The position numbers and the translations under genes were made by a program. The notes below the pieces were generated by a model. That model did not search any database, was not told the origin of the DNA, and worked only from the letters and a program-made list of their open reading frames with translations. DNA of 64,000 bases, from contig CAVPQI010000001.1 in NCBI GenBank assembly GCA_963707515.1, positions 992,001-1,056,000 of the forward strand. Reading direction: 5' to 3'. Position 1 is the stretch's first letter. Each line of letters begins with the position of its first letter. This DNA comes from Sva-07 sp963707515 (GTDB taxonomy: Bacteria > Actinomycetota > Acidimicrobiia > Acidimicrobiales > Ilumatobacteraceae). Shown piece by piece: positions 43,248-51,655 of the stretch.

Positions 43248-43679
43248 GTCCGAGTGCTCGCGCCCCCCGCGACGACCACTGCCGATGCCAGCGGAGCGGA
43301 GCCGGAGCCGCCCACCGACGGAACAGACGCCGGATCGGCGACCACCGAGTGCCGACCGGGCCGACCGGGCCGTGTGGGCCGAGTGGGACGCATCGGGGGC
43401 GGCGGTGGCGGTGGTGGCGGTGGCGGTGGCGAACCGGTCGGCGAAGAGATCGGCGAAGCGGCCGGTGGTGAACTGGTCGGTGAACTGCGGCCGGCGAACC
43501 GGCCGGCGACACGGCCGGCGAACCGGTCGGCGACACGGTCGGCGGCATGACGGGTGACGAGATCGGCGGTGCCGGCGACGCCACTCCCCACACTGGATCC
43601 GCCGGTTCCATGTCGACGTGATCGGCCGCGCCGCTGAACGACTTGAGGAGGAATCGCAACGCCGCGTCGCCCGCCGCTG
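43248..43679. other. Repeat-rich gap, possible displaced N-terminus of membrane protein
   Basis: Bases 43395-43550 contain GGTGGCGGT runs and ACCGGTCGGCGAA / ACACGGTCGGCG repeats. On the minus strand a Pro-rich frame from 43611 (SSPVMPPTVSPTGSPAVSPA) is plausible coding sequence in the wrong frame for the gene at 41643-43247. No other gene is visible. Confidence 0.45.
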
Positions 43680-44087
43680 TCAGTCGAGCACGGCGACCGC
43701 TTCGATCTCCACCAACAGGTCGGGCTCACCGAGCGCGGCGACACCGATCAGCGTGATCGGCTTGAGGGGGTCGACGGCCGCACGGCCCGCGGCCCGCATC
43801 GCTCCCTCGCCGAGCTGGGCCATCTTGCCCGGCTCCCAGTCGACGACGTACACCGTCAGCTTGGCGATGTCGGCGAACGTGCCCCCGGCGGCCTCGATGG
43901 CCGTGGCGACATTGCAGAATGCCTGCTCGACCTGGGCGGCCAGGTCACCCTCGCCGACGGCGGATCCGTCGGCGAGTCGAGCGACCTGACCGGCGATGTA
44001 CACGTGGCGTGTCCCGGTGGCGACGGACAGCTGCCGGTACATGTCGGACTGCGGCAGGCCTTCGGGGTTGAACGAGTGGACGGTCAT
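43680..44087 (-). CDS. RidA/YjgF family protein
   Basis: The 135-residue protein has the RidA layout: VYIAGQVARLADGSAVGEGD, AQVEQAFCNVATAIEAAGG, IAKLTVYVVD and the C-terminal LIGVAALGEPDLLVEIEAVAV. Deaminase-active members have an Arg in the motif before the C-terminus (R105 in E. coli numbering); I do not see it clearly here. It may act on enamine/imine intermediates or an unknown substrate. It is divergent from a tetR gene, with palindromes between them, suggesting local control. Its leader holds three tandem 13-base repeats. Confidence 0.88.
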   Translation of the reverse strand: MTVHSFNPEGLPQSDMYRQLSVATGTRHVYIAGQVARLADGSAVGEGDLAAQVEQAFCNVATAIEAAGGTFADIAKLTVYVVDWEPGKMAQLGEGAMRAAGRAAVDPLKPITLIGVAALGEPDLLVEIEAVAVLD

Positions 44088-44232
44088 GGAGCATCTCCCT
44101 GGATTGTCAGTGCGGATTGTCAGTGCGGATTGTCAGTGCATGGACTGGTCGAGGCTGGGCGTTCGCCGGCCTGAAGCACATTCCGTAGCGTTGCTACGCA
44201 ATGATGTATAGCAGTGCTACGCTACGATTGCA
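44088..44232. promoter_or_regulatory. ridA-tetR intergenic operator region and leader repeats
   Basis: Two dyads sit next to the tetR start: CGTAGCGTTGCTACG (44184-44198) and TAGCAGTGCTA (44209-44219), followed by a further GCTACGCTACG half-site. The whole GTAGCG...CGCTAC span is itself roughly symmetric, as expected for a TetR operator. On the ridA side GGATTGTCAGTGC is repeated three times (44101-44139), directly upstream of the ridA ribosome binding site (AGGGAG on the minus strand). Confidence 0.6.
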
Positions 44233-44877
44233 ATGCCCCGTCCCCCCGATCCCCGAGTTCGTGCGGCGCTCGTCGAGCGCGCCGCCGAGATGCTCGCCCG
44301 GCGCGAACCGGTGACGTTGCGTGCCGTCGTCGACGGCCTCGGCGTCTCGACGACCGCCGTCTACACGTACTTCGACAACATGCCCGGGCTCTGGCGCGCC
44401 GTTCGCCAGGAGGGCTTCACCCGCCTGCTCGATCGTCTCGCCGACGTGCCCGCGACCGACGATCCGGTGACGGACTTCGTCGCCCTCGGTGTCGCCTACG
44501 CCGACCACGCCCTCGCCAACCCGGCGCTGTACCGGGCGATGTTCGACGCCGGCGCCGATCTCGCCGACCCCGACAGCGCGGCCCAGAGCTTCGACATGCT
44601 CGTCGACGCGGCGACCCGCGCCCGCCGAGCAGGTCGGCTCGACCCGTCCACCGATCCCGCCGACCTGGCGACGCGATCATGGGCCAGCGGGCACGGGCTG
44701 ATCATGCTGATCGTCATGGGCGTGATGCCCGACGAGGCCCTCGAAGCCCACGCACCGTCTGTCACGACCGCCCTCCTCCTCGCCGCCGGCGACGATCCCG
44801 CCGCCGCCGAACGCTCCGTCACCGACGCCTGGCTGCGCCGGCAACGTCATGCCCGGCGCTCCCGCGCCGGCGGTTAG
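44233..44877 (+). CDS. TetR/AcrR family transcriptional regulator
   Basis: The 214-residue protein has an N-terminal HTH (AALVERAAEMLARREPVTLR, VVDGLGVSTTAVYTYFDNM) typical of TetR, followed by a helical ligand-binding domain including VTDFVALGVAYADHALANP and LIMLIVMGVMP, which resembles the TetR_C_33/WHG-type C-terminal domain. It probably represses itself and the divergent ridA gene through the GTAGC/GCTAC palindromes. The inducer is unknown. It is inserted between mazG and eno, which are close neighbours in other actinobacteria. Confidence 0.9.
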   Translation: MPRPPDPRVRAALVERAAEMLARREPVTLRAVVDGLGVSTTAVYTYFDNMPGLWRAVRQEGFTRLLDRLADVPATDDPVTDFVALGVAYADHALANPALYRAMFDAGADLADPDSAAQSFDMLVDAATRARRAGRLDPSTDPADLATRSWASGHGLIMLIVMGVMPDEALEAHAPSVTTALLLAAGDDPAAAERSVTDAWLRRQRHARRSRAGG

Positions 44878-44886
44878 GTTGGCCAC

Positions 44887-46149
44887 ATGAGCGAGATCGT
44901 CGACATCACCGGCCGCGAGATCCTCGACTCACGCGGCAACCCCACCGTCGAGGTCGACGTCCTCCTCGACTCCGGCGCGCTCGGACGTGCCGCGGTTCCG
45001 TCCGGCGCCTCGACCGGCGAGCACGAGGCGGTCGAACTGCGTGACGGCGGCGATCGCTTCGGCGGAAAGGGCGTGCGCGACGCCGTCGGCTTCGTCAACA
45101 GCGAGATCCTCGACGCCCTCGAGGGCTTCGATGCCACCGATCAGCGGATGCTCGACCGGATCATGCTCGACCTCGACGGCACCGACAACAAGTCGCGCCT
45201 CGGCGCCAACGCCATCCTCGGTACCAGCCTCGCCATCGCCAAGGCAGCGGCGATCGAGCTCGACCTGCCGCTCTACGCCTACCTCGGCGGTCCGAACGCC
45301 CACGTCCTGCCGGTCCCGATGATGAACGTCATCAACGGCGGCGTGCACGCCGACAACTCGATCGACCTGCAGGAGTTCATGATCATGCCGGTCGGCGCGG
45401 CGAGCTTCTCCGAAGCGCTGCGCTGGGGCACCGAGACCTACCACGTGTTGAAGGGCATCCTCCATGACCGCGGCCTGTCCACGGCGGTCGGCGACGAGGG
45501 CGGCTTCGCACCCAACCTCGACTCCAACGAGGACGCCATCCGACTGCTCGTCGAGGCGATCGGCGCCGCCGGCTTCAGCGCCGGCGACGACATCGCCATC
45601 GCCCTCGACCCGGCCACCAGCGAGCTGTTCCGCGACGGCGTGTACCACCTCGAGGGCGAAGGCAAGGTCCTCTCCCCCGACGAGATGACCGCCTACTGGG
45701 AGCGCCTCGTCGAGTCCTACCCGATCGTGTCGATCGAGGACGCGATGGACGAGAACGACTGGGACGGCTGGGCCACCCTGACCCGGGCGATCGGGAGCAA
45801 GGTGCAACTCGTCGGCGACGACCTCTTCGTCACCAACTCGGCCCGCCTGCAGACCGGCATCGACCAGCACGTCGCCAACTCGGTGCTCGTCAAGGTCAAC
45901 CAGATCGGCTCGCTCACCGAGACGTTCGACACGGTCGCCCTGGCGACGCGCAACGCCTACACGGCGGTGATGAGCCACCGCTCCGGCGAGACCGAGGACG
46001 CGACGATCGCCGACCTCGCCGTCGCCACCAACTGCGGCCAGATCAAGACCGGCGCACCTGCCCGCAGCGATCGCGTCGCCAAGTACAACCAGCTCCTGCG
46101 CATCGAGGAGCAGCTCGGCGACACGGCGGTCTACCGCAATCCGTTCTGA
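44887..46149 (+). CDS. eno: Enolase (phosphopyruvate hydratase)
   Basis: The 420-residue protein is a complete enolase: ITGREILDSRGNPTVEVDV, PSGASTGEHEAVELRDG, GANAILGTSLAIAKAAA, the metal-binding IALDPATSELF / SIEDAMDENDWDGW / QLVGDDLFVTN, the catalytic Lys in VLVKVNQIG, and SHRSGETEDATIADLAVA. It converts 2-phosphoglycerate to phosphoenolpyruvate. It starts nine bases after the tetR stop, probably partly read through from it. A diverged 92-bp-family repeat and a palindrome follow. Confidence 0.98.
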   Translation: MSEIVDITGREILDSRGNPTVEVDVLLDSGALGRAAVPSGASTGEHEAVELRDGGDRFGGKGVRDAVGFVNSEILDALEGFDATDQRMLDRIMLDLDGTDNKSRLGANAILGTSLAIAKAAAIELDLPLYAYLGGPNAHVLPVPMMNVINGGVHADNSIDLQEFMIMPVGAASFSEALRWGTETYHVLKGILHDRGLSTAVGDEGGFAPNLDSNEDAIRLLVEAIGAAGFSAGDDIAIALDPATSELFRDGVYHLEGEGKVLSPDEMTAYWERLVESYPIVSIEDAMDENDWDGWATLTRAIGSKVQLVGDDLFVTNSARLQTGIDQHVANSVLVKVNQIGSLTETFDTVALATRNAYTAVMSHRSGETEDATIADLAVATNCGQIKTGAPARSDRVAKYNQLLRIEEQLGDTAVYRNPF

Positions 46150-46170
46150 CTCGTCGGGCTGTTCTGAATC

Positions 46171-46269
46171 GTCAGGCCTCACGGCGGTCCGGAGGTTGGC
46201 CACGTTCGGTCGGCCTGACTGCGGCTCGTCGCAGGCGTTTCATTTGGGGTCAGACCCCTTTTGTGACGC
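46171..46269. repeat. Diverged 92-bp-family repeat followed by GGGGTC palindrome
   Basis: Bases 46171-46234 match the array at 19974: GTCAGGCCTCACGGCGG, GGTTGGCCAC, then GGTCGGCCTGAC, CGGCTCGTCGCAGGCG. The terminal dyad is GTCAGGCC/GGCCTGAC instead of GTCGGGCC/GGCCCGAC. Bases 46235-46269 form GCGTTTCATTTGGGGTC, A, GACCCCTTTTGTGACGC, an imperfect member of the GGGGTC-N-GACCCC family. Confidence 0.8.
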
Positions 46270-46322
46270 CAGCACGCCTGTCGTTGCTCCATGACGTTGG
46301 GTCGCGGGTTGCGGCTGCGACA

Positions 46323-46829
46323 ATGGCTGCCGTGAGCCGGTCGAAGACCACCTCGATCCCGAGGCCGAAGGAGCCGCCCAAGGCTTCCGACGACGGTCGT
46401 TCGCGCCTCGGCGACTTCACCCGACCGATCCCCCACGACAAGCGCATCCTGCGGCGGCCGCGCCTCGCCCTCTTCGCCGGGATCGGCGTGCTCGTCGTCG
46501 TGCTGGCGATCGCCGGCGCCGTGATCATCCTCCCCATCGGCACCTGGCTCGACCAGGACGACGACCTCGCCCAGCGGCAAGCCGAGCTCGACGAGCTGCA
46601 GCGCGTCAACGGACAGCTGTCGGGCGAGGTCGAGCGACTGCAGACCGACGACGGCATCCGCGAGGCAGCCCGCGAGGAGATCGGCTTCGTCGAGGAGGGT
46701 GACCAGCGCTCCACGTTCCTGCCGGTGCCGCCGTTGCCGAGCGATCTGCCCGACGGCTGGCCGTACAACATCGTCACGAGCATCATGCAGGCCCGTACGG
46801 CAGGGTCGGCACCCGAACCCACCGACTAG
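46323..46829 (+). CDS. Septum formation initiator FtsB/DivIC-like protein
   Basis: The 168-residue bitopic membrane protein has a basic cytoplasmic N-terminus, one transmembrane helix (ALFAGIGVLVVVLAIAGAVI) and an extracytoplasmic coiled coil (LAQRQAELDELQRVNGQLSG) followed by IREAAREEIGFVEEGD, the end seen in DivIC/FtsB proteins. It joins the divisome with FtsL/FtsQ. eno-divIC adjacency is conserved in actinobacteria. The ATG at 46323 or the GTG at 46332 may be the start. Confidence 0.9.
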   Translation: MAAVSRSKTTSIPRPKEPPKASDDGRSRLGDFTRPIPHDKRILRRPRLALFAGIGVLVVVLAIAGAVIILPIGTWLDQDDDLAQRQAELDELQRVNGQLSGEVERLQTDDGIREAAREEIGFVEEGDQRSTFLPVPPLPSDLPDGWPYNIVTSIMQARTAGSAPEPTD

Positions 46830-46893
46830 GTTCGCGGCGATCACCGCCCTCGCGGCGATCGTGGATCGAACGCAACCACTCGAAGGGACCACC

Positions 46894-49251
46894 GTGGCCG
46901 GCAGCATTCTCGGAGAGCGCGTCCAGCGCAAGGAAGACCCGAAGTTCCTCACGACCGGCGGCGTCTACGTCGACGACATGAACGAGGAGCTCCTCGCCGG
47001 CGCGTTGTACGTCGTGTACGCGCGCAGCGCCGTCGCCCACGGCACGATCCTGTCGATCGACACCAGCGACGCACGCCAGATGCCCGGTGTCGTCGGCGTG
47101 TACACCGCCGACGACCTCGGCCTCGAGCCGACCCCGTCGAGCTTCAACCCGATGGTGACGCGCACCCTGTTGGCCAGTGGCAAGGTGCGCTACGTGGGCG
47201 AACCCGTGGCGGCGATCGTCGCCGAGACCCAGGCTGCCGCTGTCGACGCCGCCGAGACCGTGTTCGCCGACATCGACATCCTGCCCGCCGTCGTCGACGT
47301 CGACGAGGCGCTGACGTCGGAGACGTTGCTCTACGAAGCCGCCGGATCGAACGCCGTGTTCGACTCGGCGATGCTCGGCATGCCCGACCTCAGCGAGGGC
47401 TTCTTCGAAGGCTGCGAGGTCGTCACCTCCGGCCGCTTCGTCAACCAGCGCGTCGCCCCGTGCCCGATGGAGGTCCGCGGTTCGGCCGCCGTGTGGGCCG
47501 ACGGACGCCTCCACCAGTGGGTCTCGACGCAGCACGCCCAGGGCGCCAAGGGCACGATCGTCGCCGCCAACGGTGTCGAGGCCGACGCCGTGCGGGTCAT
47601 CACTCCCGACGTCGGCGGCGGGTTCGGCGCCAAGATCGGCGTCTACCCCGAAGAGCTGCTGCTCGGTCGCCTGTCCGCCGAGGTCAACCGGCCCCTCATC
47701 TGGCGCGAAACCCGCACCGAGTCGATGATGGGGCTCGGCCACGGACGCGCCCAGGTGCAGTACGTGACGATCGGCGGCACCCGCGACGGCAAGGTCACCC
47801 ACTACCAGCTGCGGGCGATCCAGGACTCCGGCGCGTTCACCGAGGTCGGCACGGTGCTCGCCGCGTTCATGACCCGCCCGATGACCTCGGGCGTCTACGA
47901 CATCCCCAACATCGAGTGCCGGACGATCTCGGTCACCACCAACACGACCCCGATCGTTGCCTACCGCGGCGCCGGCCGGCCCGAGGCGACGGCGGCAATC
48001 GAACGGGCGATGGACCTCTTCGCCGCCGAGATCGGCAAGGACCCCGCCGAGGTCCGGCGGATCAACCTGATCCCCAAGTTCCTCGACAAGCACACCACGG
48101 CGATCGGCCAGACCTACGACGTCGGCGACTTCGAGGGTGCCCTCGACCGGGTGCTCGAAGCGGCGGGCTACGAGGCACTGCGCGCCGACCAGCAACGTCG
48201 CCGCGACGCCGGCGACGACGTGCAGCTCGGCATCGGCGTCAGCGTCTACGTCGAGATCACCGGTGGCGGCGGCCCACCCACCGAGATGGCAAAGATCGAG
48301 GTCGACGACGACGGTGGGGCGCTCGTCTACACCGGCACCTCGCCGCACGGCCAGGGCCACGACACCGCCTGGTCGATGATCACCAGCGAACAGACCGGCA
48401 TCCCGATGGACCGCATCACCCTCGTGTGGGGCGACACCGACCTGATCCCCGACGGTGGCGGCACGATGGGTTCACGCTCGTTGCAGCAGGGCGGCGCTGC
48501 CGTCAACCAGGCGGCGATCGAACTCGTCGAACAGGCCAAGAAGGTCGCCGCGGCGCTGCTCGAGGCCGCCGAGGACGACATCGTCCTCGACACGACCAGC
48601 GGGTCGTTCCACGTCGCCGGCACGCCGGCGATGTCGAAGACATGGGCCGACGTCGCCGTCGCCGCCAAGGGCCAGGGCGACCAGCTGGAGATCGCTGCCC
48701 GGTTCACGGCCGAACAGCCGACGTTCCCGTTCGGCGCCCACGTCGCCGTCGTCGAGGTCGACACGGGCACCGGCGAGGTGCGCCTCGTGCGCCACGTCGC
48801 CTGCGACGACGCCGGCCGCGTGCTCAACCCGCTGCTGCTCGACGGGCAGATCCACGGCGGCATCGCCCAGGGCGCCGCCCAGGCGTTGCTCGAGGAGGTG
48901 CGCTACGACAGCGACGGCAACCCGGTCACGTCGAACCTCGCCGACTACGGCATGATCTCCGCGGCCGAGCTGCCGAGCTTCGAGGTGATCCACATGGAGA
49001 CCCCGACGTTCGTCAACCCGCTCGGCGCCAAAGGCATCGGCGAATCCGGCACGATCGGCTCGACGCCTGCAGTGCAGTCCGCTGTCGTCGACGCCCTCAG
49101 CCATCTCGGCGTGCGCCACATCGACATGCCGGCGACCGCCGAGAAGGTCTGGCGCGCCCGTCGCCGATGCTGCCACCATCTGATCAACCATCCAAGTAAC
49201 ACCTGGGGCCCAAGTAACACCTGGGGCCTGGCCCCGAGCGTTACTTACTGA
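46894..49251 (+). CDS. Molybdenum hydroxylase large subunit (xanthine/CO dehydrogenase family, form II)
   Basis: The 785-residue protein has the aldehyde-oxidase-type fold: VQRKEDPKFLTTGGVYVDD, GKVRYVGEPVAAIVAET, VITPDVGGGFGAKIGVYPE, AYRGAGRPEATAAIERAMD, TGTSPHGQGHDTAWSMI, PLGAKGIGESGTIGSTPAV with the catalytic Glu in the GESG segment. The AYRGAGR loop marks form II, not the AYxCSFR loop of true CO dehydrogenase. The substrate is unknown. It has no FeS or FAD subunit adjacent and may share those at 51-55 kb. The last about 20 residues are encoded by a palindromic repeat (SNTWGPSNTWGLAPSVTY). The GTG at 46894 follows GAAGGG. Confidence 0.9.
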   Translation: MAGSILGERVQRKEDPKFLTTGGVYVDDMNEELLAGALYVVYARSAVAHGTILSIDTSDARQMPGVVGVYTADDLGLEPTPSSFNPMVTRTLLASGKVRYVGEPVAAIVAETQAAAVDAAETVFADIDILPAVVDVDEALTSETLLYEAAGSNAVFDSAMLGMPDLSEGFFEGCEVVTSGRFVNQRVAPCPMEVRGSAAVWADGRLHQWVSTQHAQGAKGTIVAANGVEADAVRVITPDVGGGFGAKIGVYPEELLLGRLSAEVNRPLIWRETRTESMMGLGHGRAQVQYVTIGGTRDGKVTHYQLRAIQDSGAFTEVGTVLAAFMTRPMTSGVYDIPNIECRTISVTTNTTPIVAYRGAGRPEATAAIERAMDLFAAEIGKDPAEVRRINLIPKFLDKHTTAIGQTYDVGDFEGALDRVLEAAGYEALRADQQRRRDAGDDVQLGIGVSVYVEITGGGGPPTEMAKIEVDDDGGALVYTGTSPHGQGHDTAWSMITSEQTGIPMDRITLVWGDTDLIPDGGGTMGSRSLQQGGAAVNQAAIELVEQAKKVAAALLEAAEDDIVLDTTSGSFHVAGTPAMSKTWADVAVAAKGQGDQLEIAARFTAEQPTFPFGAHVAVVEVDTGTGEVRLVRHVACDDAGRVLNPLLLDGQIHGGIAQGAAQALLEEVRYDSDGNPVTSNLADYGMISAAELPSFEVIHMETPTFVNPLGAKGIGESGTIGSTPAVQSAVVDALSHLGVRHIDMPATAEKVWRARRRCCHHLINHPSNTWGPSNTWGLAPSVTY
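49193..49246. repeat. Palindromic repeat inside the 3' end of the hydroxylase gene
   Basis: CAAGTAACACCTGGGGCC occurs twice in a row (49193-49228). The second copy pairs with GGCCCCGAGCGTTACTT around a single T, 13 of 17 positions matched. It belongs with the GGGGTC-N-GACCCC hairpins by layout, with GGGGCC/GGCCCC as core, and runs up to the stop codon at 49249. Confidence 0.75.
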
Positions 49252-49264
49252 ACGCGGAGCGACC

Positions 49265-49849
49265 ATGACCTCGACGATCAACGAGCAGACGGACCCGAGC
49301 ACCACCGACCACCGGAGAGCGACGTTCCGTTCGTTCGAGGAGTCGACCGCCGACGACTGGGCCCTGATCACGCCGCAGCTGGCGATCACCCAGAGCTTCG
49401 TCGCCGACCGGGTGATCGACCTGATGCGCGCCCTCGCCTTCGATCACGGCGGGTTCCCCGTCGACCGACTCGAGCACAGCCTGCAGACCGCCACTCGCGC
49501 CGAGCGTGACGGGCGCGACGACGAGTACGTGCTGTGCGCCCTGCTCCACGACATCGGCGACACGCTCACGCCCTACAACCATCCGAGCATCGCCGCCGGC
49601 ATCCTCGAGCCGTTCGTATCCGAGGCCAACCTGTTCATGGTCGCCAACCACGGCGAATTCCAGGGCTACTACTTCTGGCATCACATCGGCGGCGACCGCG
49701 ACGCCCGCGAGCGGTTCCGCGACTCGCCGTACTTCGACCACACCGCCGAGTTCTGCGCCAAGTACGACCAGACGGCGTTCGATCCCGACTACCGCAGCAA
49801 CCCGCTCGAGCACTACGAGCCGTTGATCCGCGAACAGCTGACCCGCTGA
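49265..49849 (+). CDS. HD-domain protein, PhnZ-like diiron oxygenase candidate
   Basis: The 194-residue protein has an HD fold with ligands H71 (RLEHSLQTA), H95-D96 (ALLHDIGDT), two additional histidines H106 (YNHPSIAAG) and H129 (VANHGEFQGYYF), and an acidic cluster near D168-D173 (DQTAFDPDYRS). The H-to-HD spacing of 24 equals that of PhnZ (H34, H58-D59), and the two extra His are the mark of HD proteins that hold a diiron centre and act as oxygenases (PhnZ, MIOX) rather than phosphohydrolases. A HAD phosphatase gene follows after ten bases. The substrate is unknown. Confidence 0.75.
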   Translation: MTSTINEQTDPSTTDHRRATFRSFEESTADDWALITPQLAITQSFVADRVIDLMRALAFDHGGFPVDRLEHSLQTATRAERDGRDDEYVLCALLHDIGDTLTPYNHPSIAAGILEPFVSEANLFMVANHGEFQGYYFWHHIGGDRDARERFRDSPYFDHTAEFCAKYDQTAFDPDYRSNPLEHYEPLIREQLTR

Positions 49850-49859
49850 TCGCGTCACG

Positions 49860-50564
49860 ATGACCGACCGCAACCGTTCGACTGCCGCGTCCAGTCACGT
49901 CCTGCTCGACCTCGACGGCACGATCTCCGACTCGTCACCCGGCATCGGTGGGGCACTGCAGCACGCCTTCGCCACGTGCGGCTACCCCGAGCTGACGATC
50001 GAGCAGATCCACTCGATGATTGGGCCGCCGTTCGAGATCTCGTTCCCGACGGTCGGGATCCCGGCCACCGACGTCGAGCGGGTGATCCTCACCTATCGCC
50101 ACCGCTACGAGGACACCGGGTTGTTCGAGAACGAGATGTACCCGGGCGTCGTCGAGATGCTCGACGAGCTGTGCGCCGCCGGCCACGTGCTCTCGCTGGC
50201 GACCGCCAAGCCGGAGCCCACGGCGATCCGGATCATCGAGCACTTCGGTCTCACCGACTACTTCGAGGTACTTGCGGGAGCGAGCGTCGACGTCGGATCG
50301 TCGCGCCGCACGAAGGGCGAGGTCATCTCCCACGCCCTCGTCGCCCTCGGCATCTCACCCCACGACGGCCACGACGTGGTGATGGTCGGCGACCGGGACC
50401 ACGACGTCGAAGGGGCGAGCCTCAACCAGATCCCGTGCATCGGCGTGACCTGGGGTTTCGGCTCGGCCGAGGAGCTCCTCGGAGCCGGCGCGGCGATGGT
50501 CGTCGACCGACCGGGGGAAGTTGCCGCGGCGGTTGCGGCGACGTACCGTTCCCTGCGCCGATGA
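49860..50564 (+). CDS. HAD hydrolase, phosphoglycolate phosphatase-like
   Basis: The 234-residue protein has HAD motif I as LLDLDGTISDSSPGI, a C1 cap (QHAFATCGYPELTIEQIHSM, IGPPFEISF), motif II SLATAKPEP, the conserved Lys (TKGEVI) and motif IV VVMVGDRDHDVEGA, then IPCIGVTWGFGSAEEL. This is the Gph/PGP subfamily. It may remove phosphate from the product of the neighbouring HD protein (inference from adjacency). It overlaps the next gene by four bases. Confidence 0.9.
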   Translation: MTDRNRSTAASSHVLLDLDGTISDSSPGIGGALQHAFATCGYPELTIEQIHSMIGPPFEISFPTVGIPATDVERVILTYRHRYEDTGLFENEMYPGVVEMLDELCAAGHVLSLATAKPEPTAIRIIEHFGLTDYFEVLAGASVDVGSSRRTKGEVISHALVALGISPHDGHDVVMVGDRDHDVEGASLNQIPCIGVTWGFGSAEELLGAGAAMVVDRPGEVAAAVAATYRSLRR

Positions 50565-50995
50565 GCACGACCGCCAACCCCTCCTCGTCGCCGATCGGGC
50601 GCACCGACGCGGCGCCCGACGCCGAGCGTCGCCCGGTCAGCTCGTCGTCCGCCGACCGCTTCATGCGGCGGCTGCTGCGGCTGCCCGAGGAGCGCACGGC
50701 GACCGCCGCCGAGGCCCGTTCGGCGTTCCAGAAGTCGCTCGTGATCAGCGCCGCACGCTGCATCTTCATGTACATCCTGTTCCCCTTCGTGCTGCCGGCG
50801 ATCGGCGTCGCCAAGGGGGTCGGGCCGTGGATCGGTCTGGCGATCGGCATCCTCGCCATCGTCTCGATCACGTACAGCATCCGCCGCTTCTGGCGTGCCG
50901 ACCACTCCAAGCGCTGGCACTACACGATCTTCGGCGGCGCGATCATCTGCTTCTTGATCTTCCTCGCCGTCGAGGACATCACCTCGATCATCTGA
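50561..50995 (+). CDS. Small polytopic membrane protein, unknown function
   Basis: The 144-residue protein has a polar N-terminal half (residues 1-60) and three likely transmembrane segments (CIFMYILFPFVLPAIGVA, PWIGLAIGILAIVSITYSI, YTIFGGAIICFLIFLAVEDI). The motif RRFWRADHSKRWHYTIFGG lies between helices two and three. I do not recognise a named function. ATGA overlap with the HAD gene suggests co-expression. Confidence 0.78.
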   Translation: MSTTANPSSSPIGRTDAAPDAERRPVSSSSADRFMRRLLRLPEERTATAAEARSAFQKSLVISAARCIFMYILFPFVLPAIGVAKGVGPWIGLAIGILAIVSITYSIRRFWRADHSKRWHYTIFGGAIICFLIFLAVEDITSII

Positions 50996-51069
50996 TCGTC
51001 CGTCGGTGTCGACCCGCGGCGCCCGATGGTGCATGATGGGCGCCGGACATCACTCTGAACGGGGGCAAC

Positions 51070-51534
<465 letters not shown>

Positions 51535-51581
51535 GTGACGAGCCGTCACCTCGGTGCCCGCCACCGAGGTGACCGACATGC

Positions 51582-51634
51582 ATTGACAATGTCCTACTGA
51601 CAACGTCCTACTGACAACGTCCTACTGACAAGTC
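51582..51634 (+). repeat. Tandem ACTGACAA leader repeats before Cox-type large subunit
   Basis: A 14-base unit ACTGACAACGTCCT is repeated three to four times (first copy ATTGACAATGTCCT), ending 21 bases before the start codon at 51656. The same core, ACTGACAA-NN-TCC, is tandemly repeated in the leader of ridA at 44101-44139. Confidence 0.75.
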
Positions 51635-51655
51635 GACCTGGATGGGGGTCCAGCC

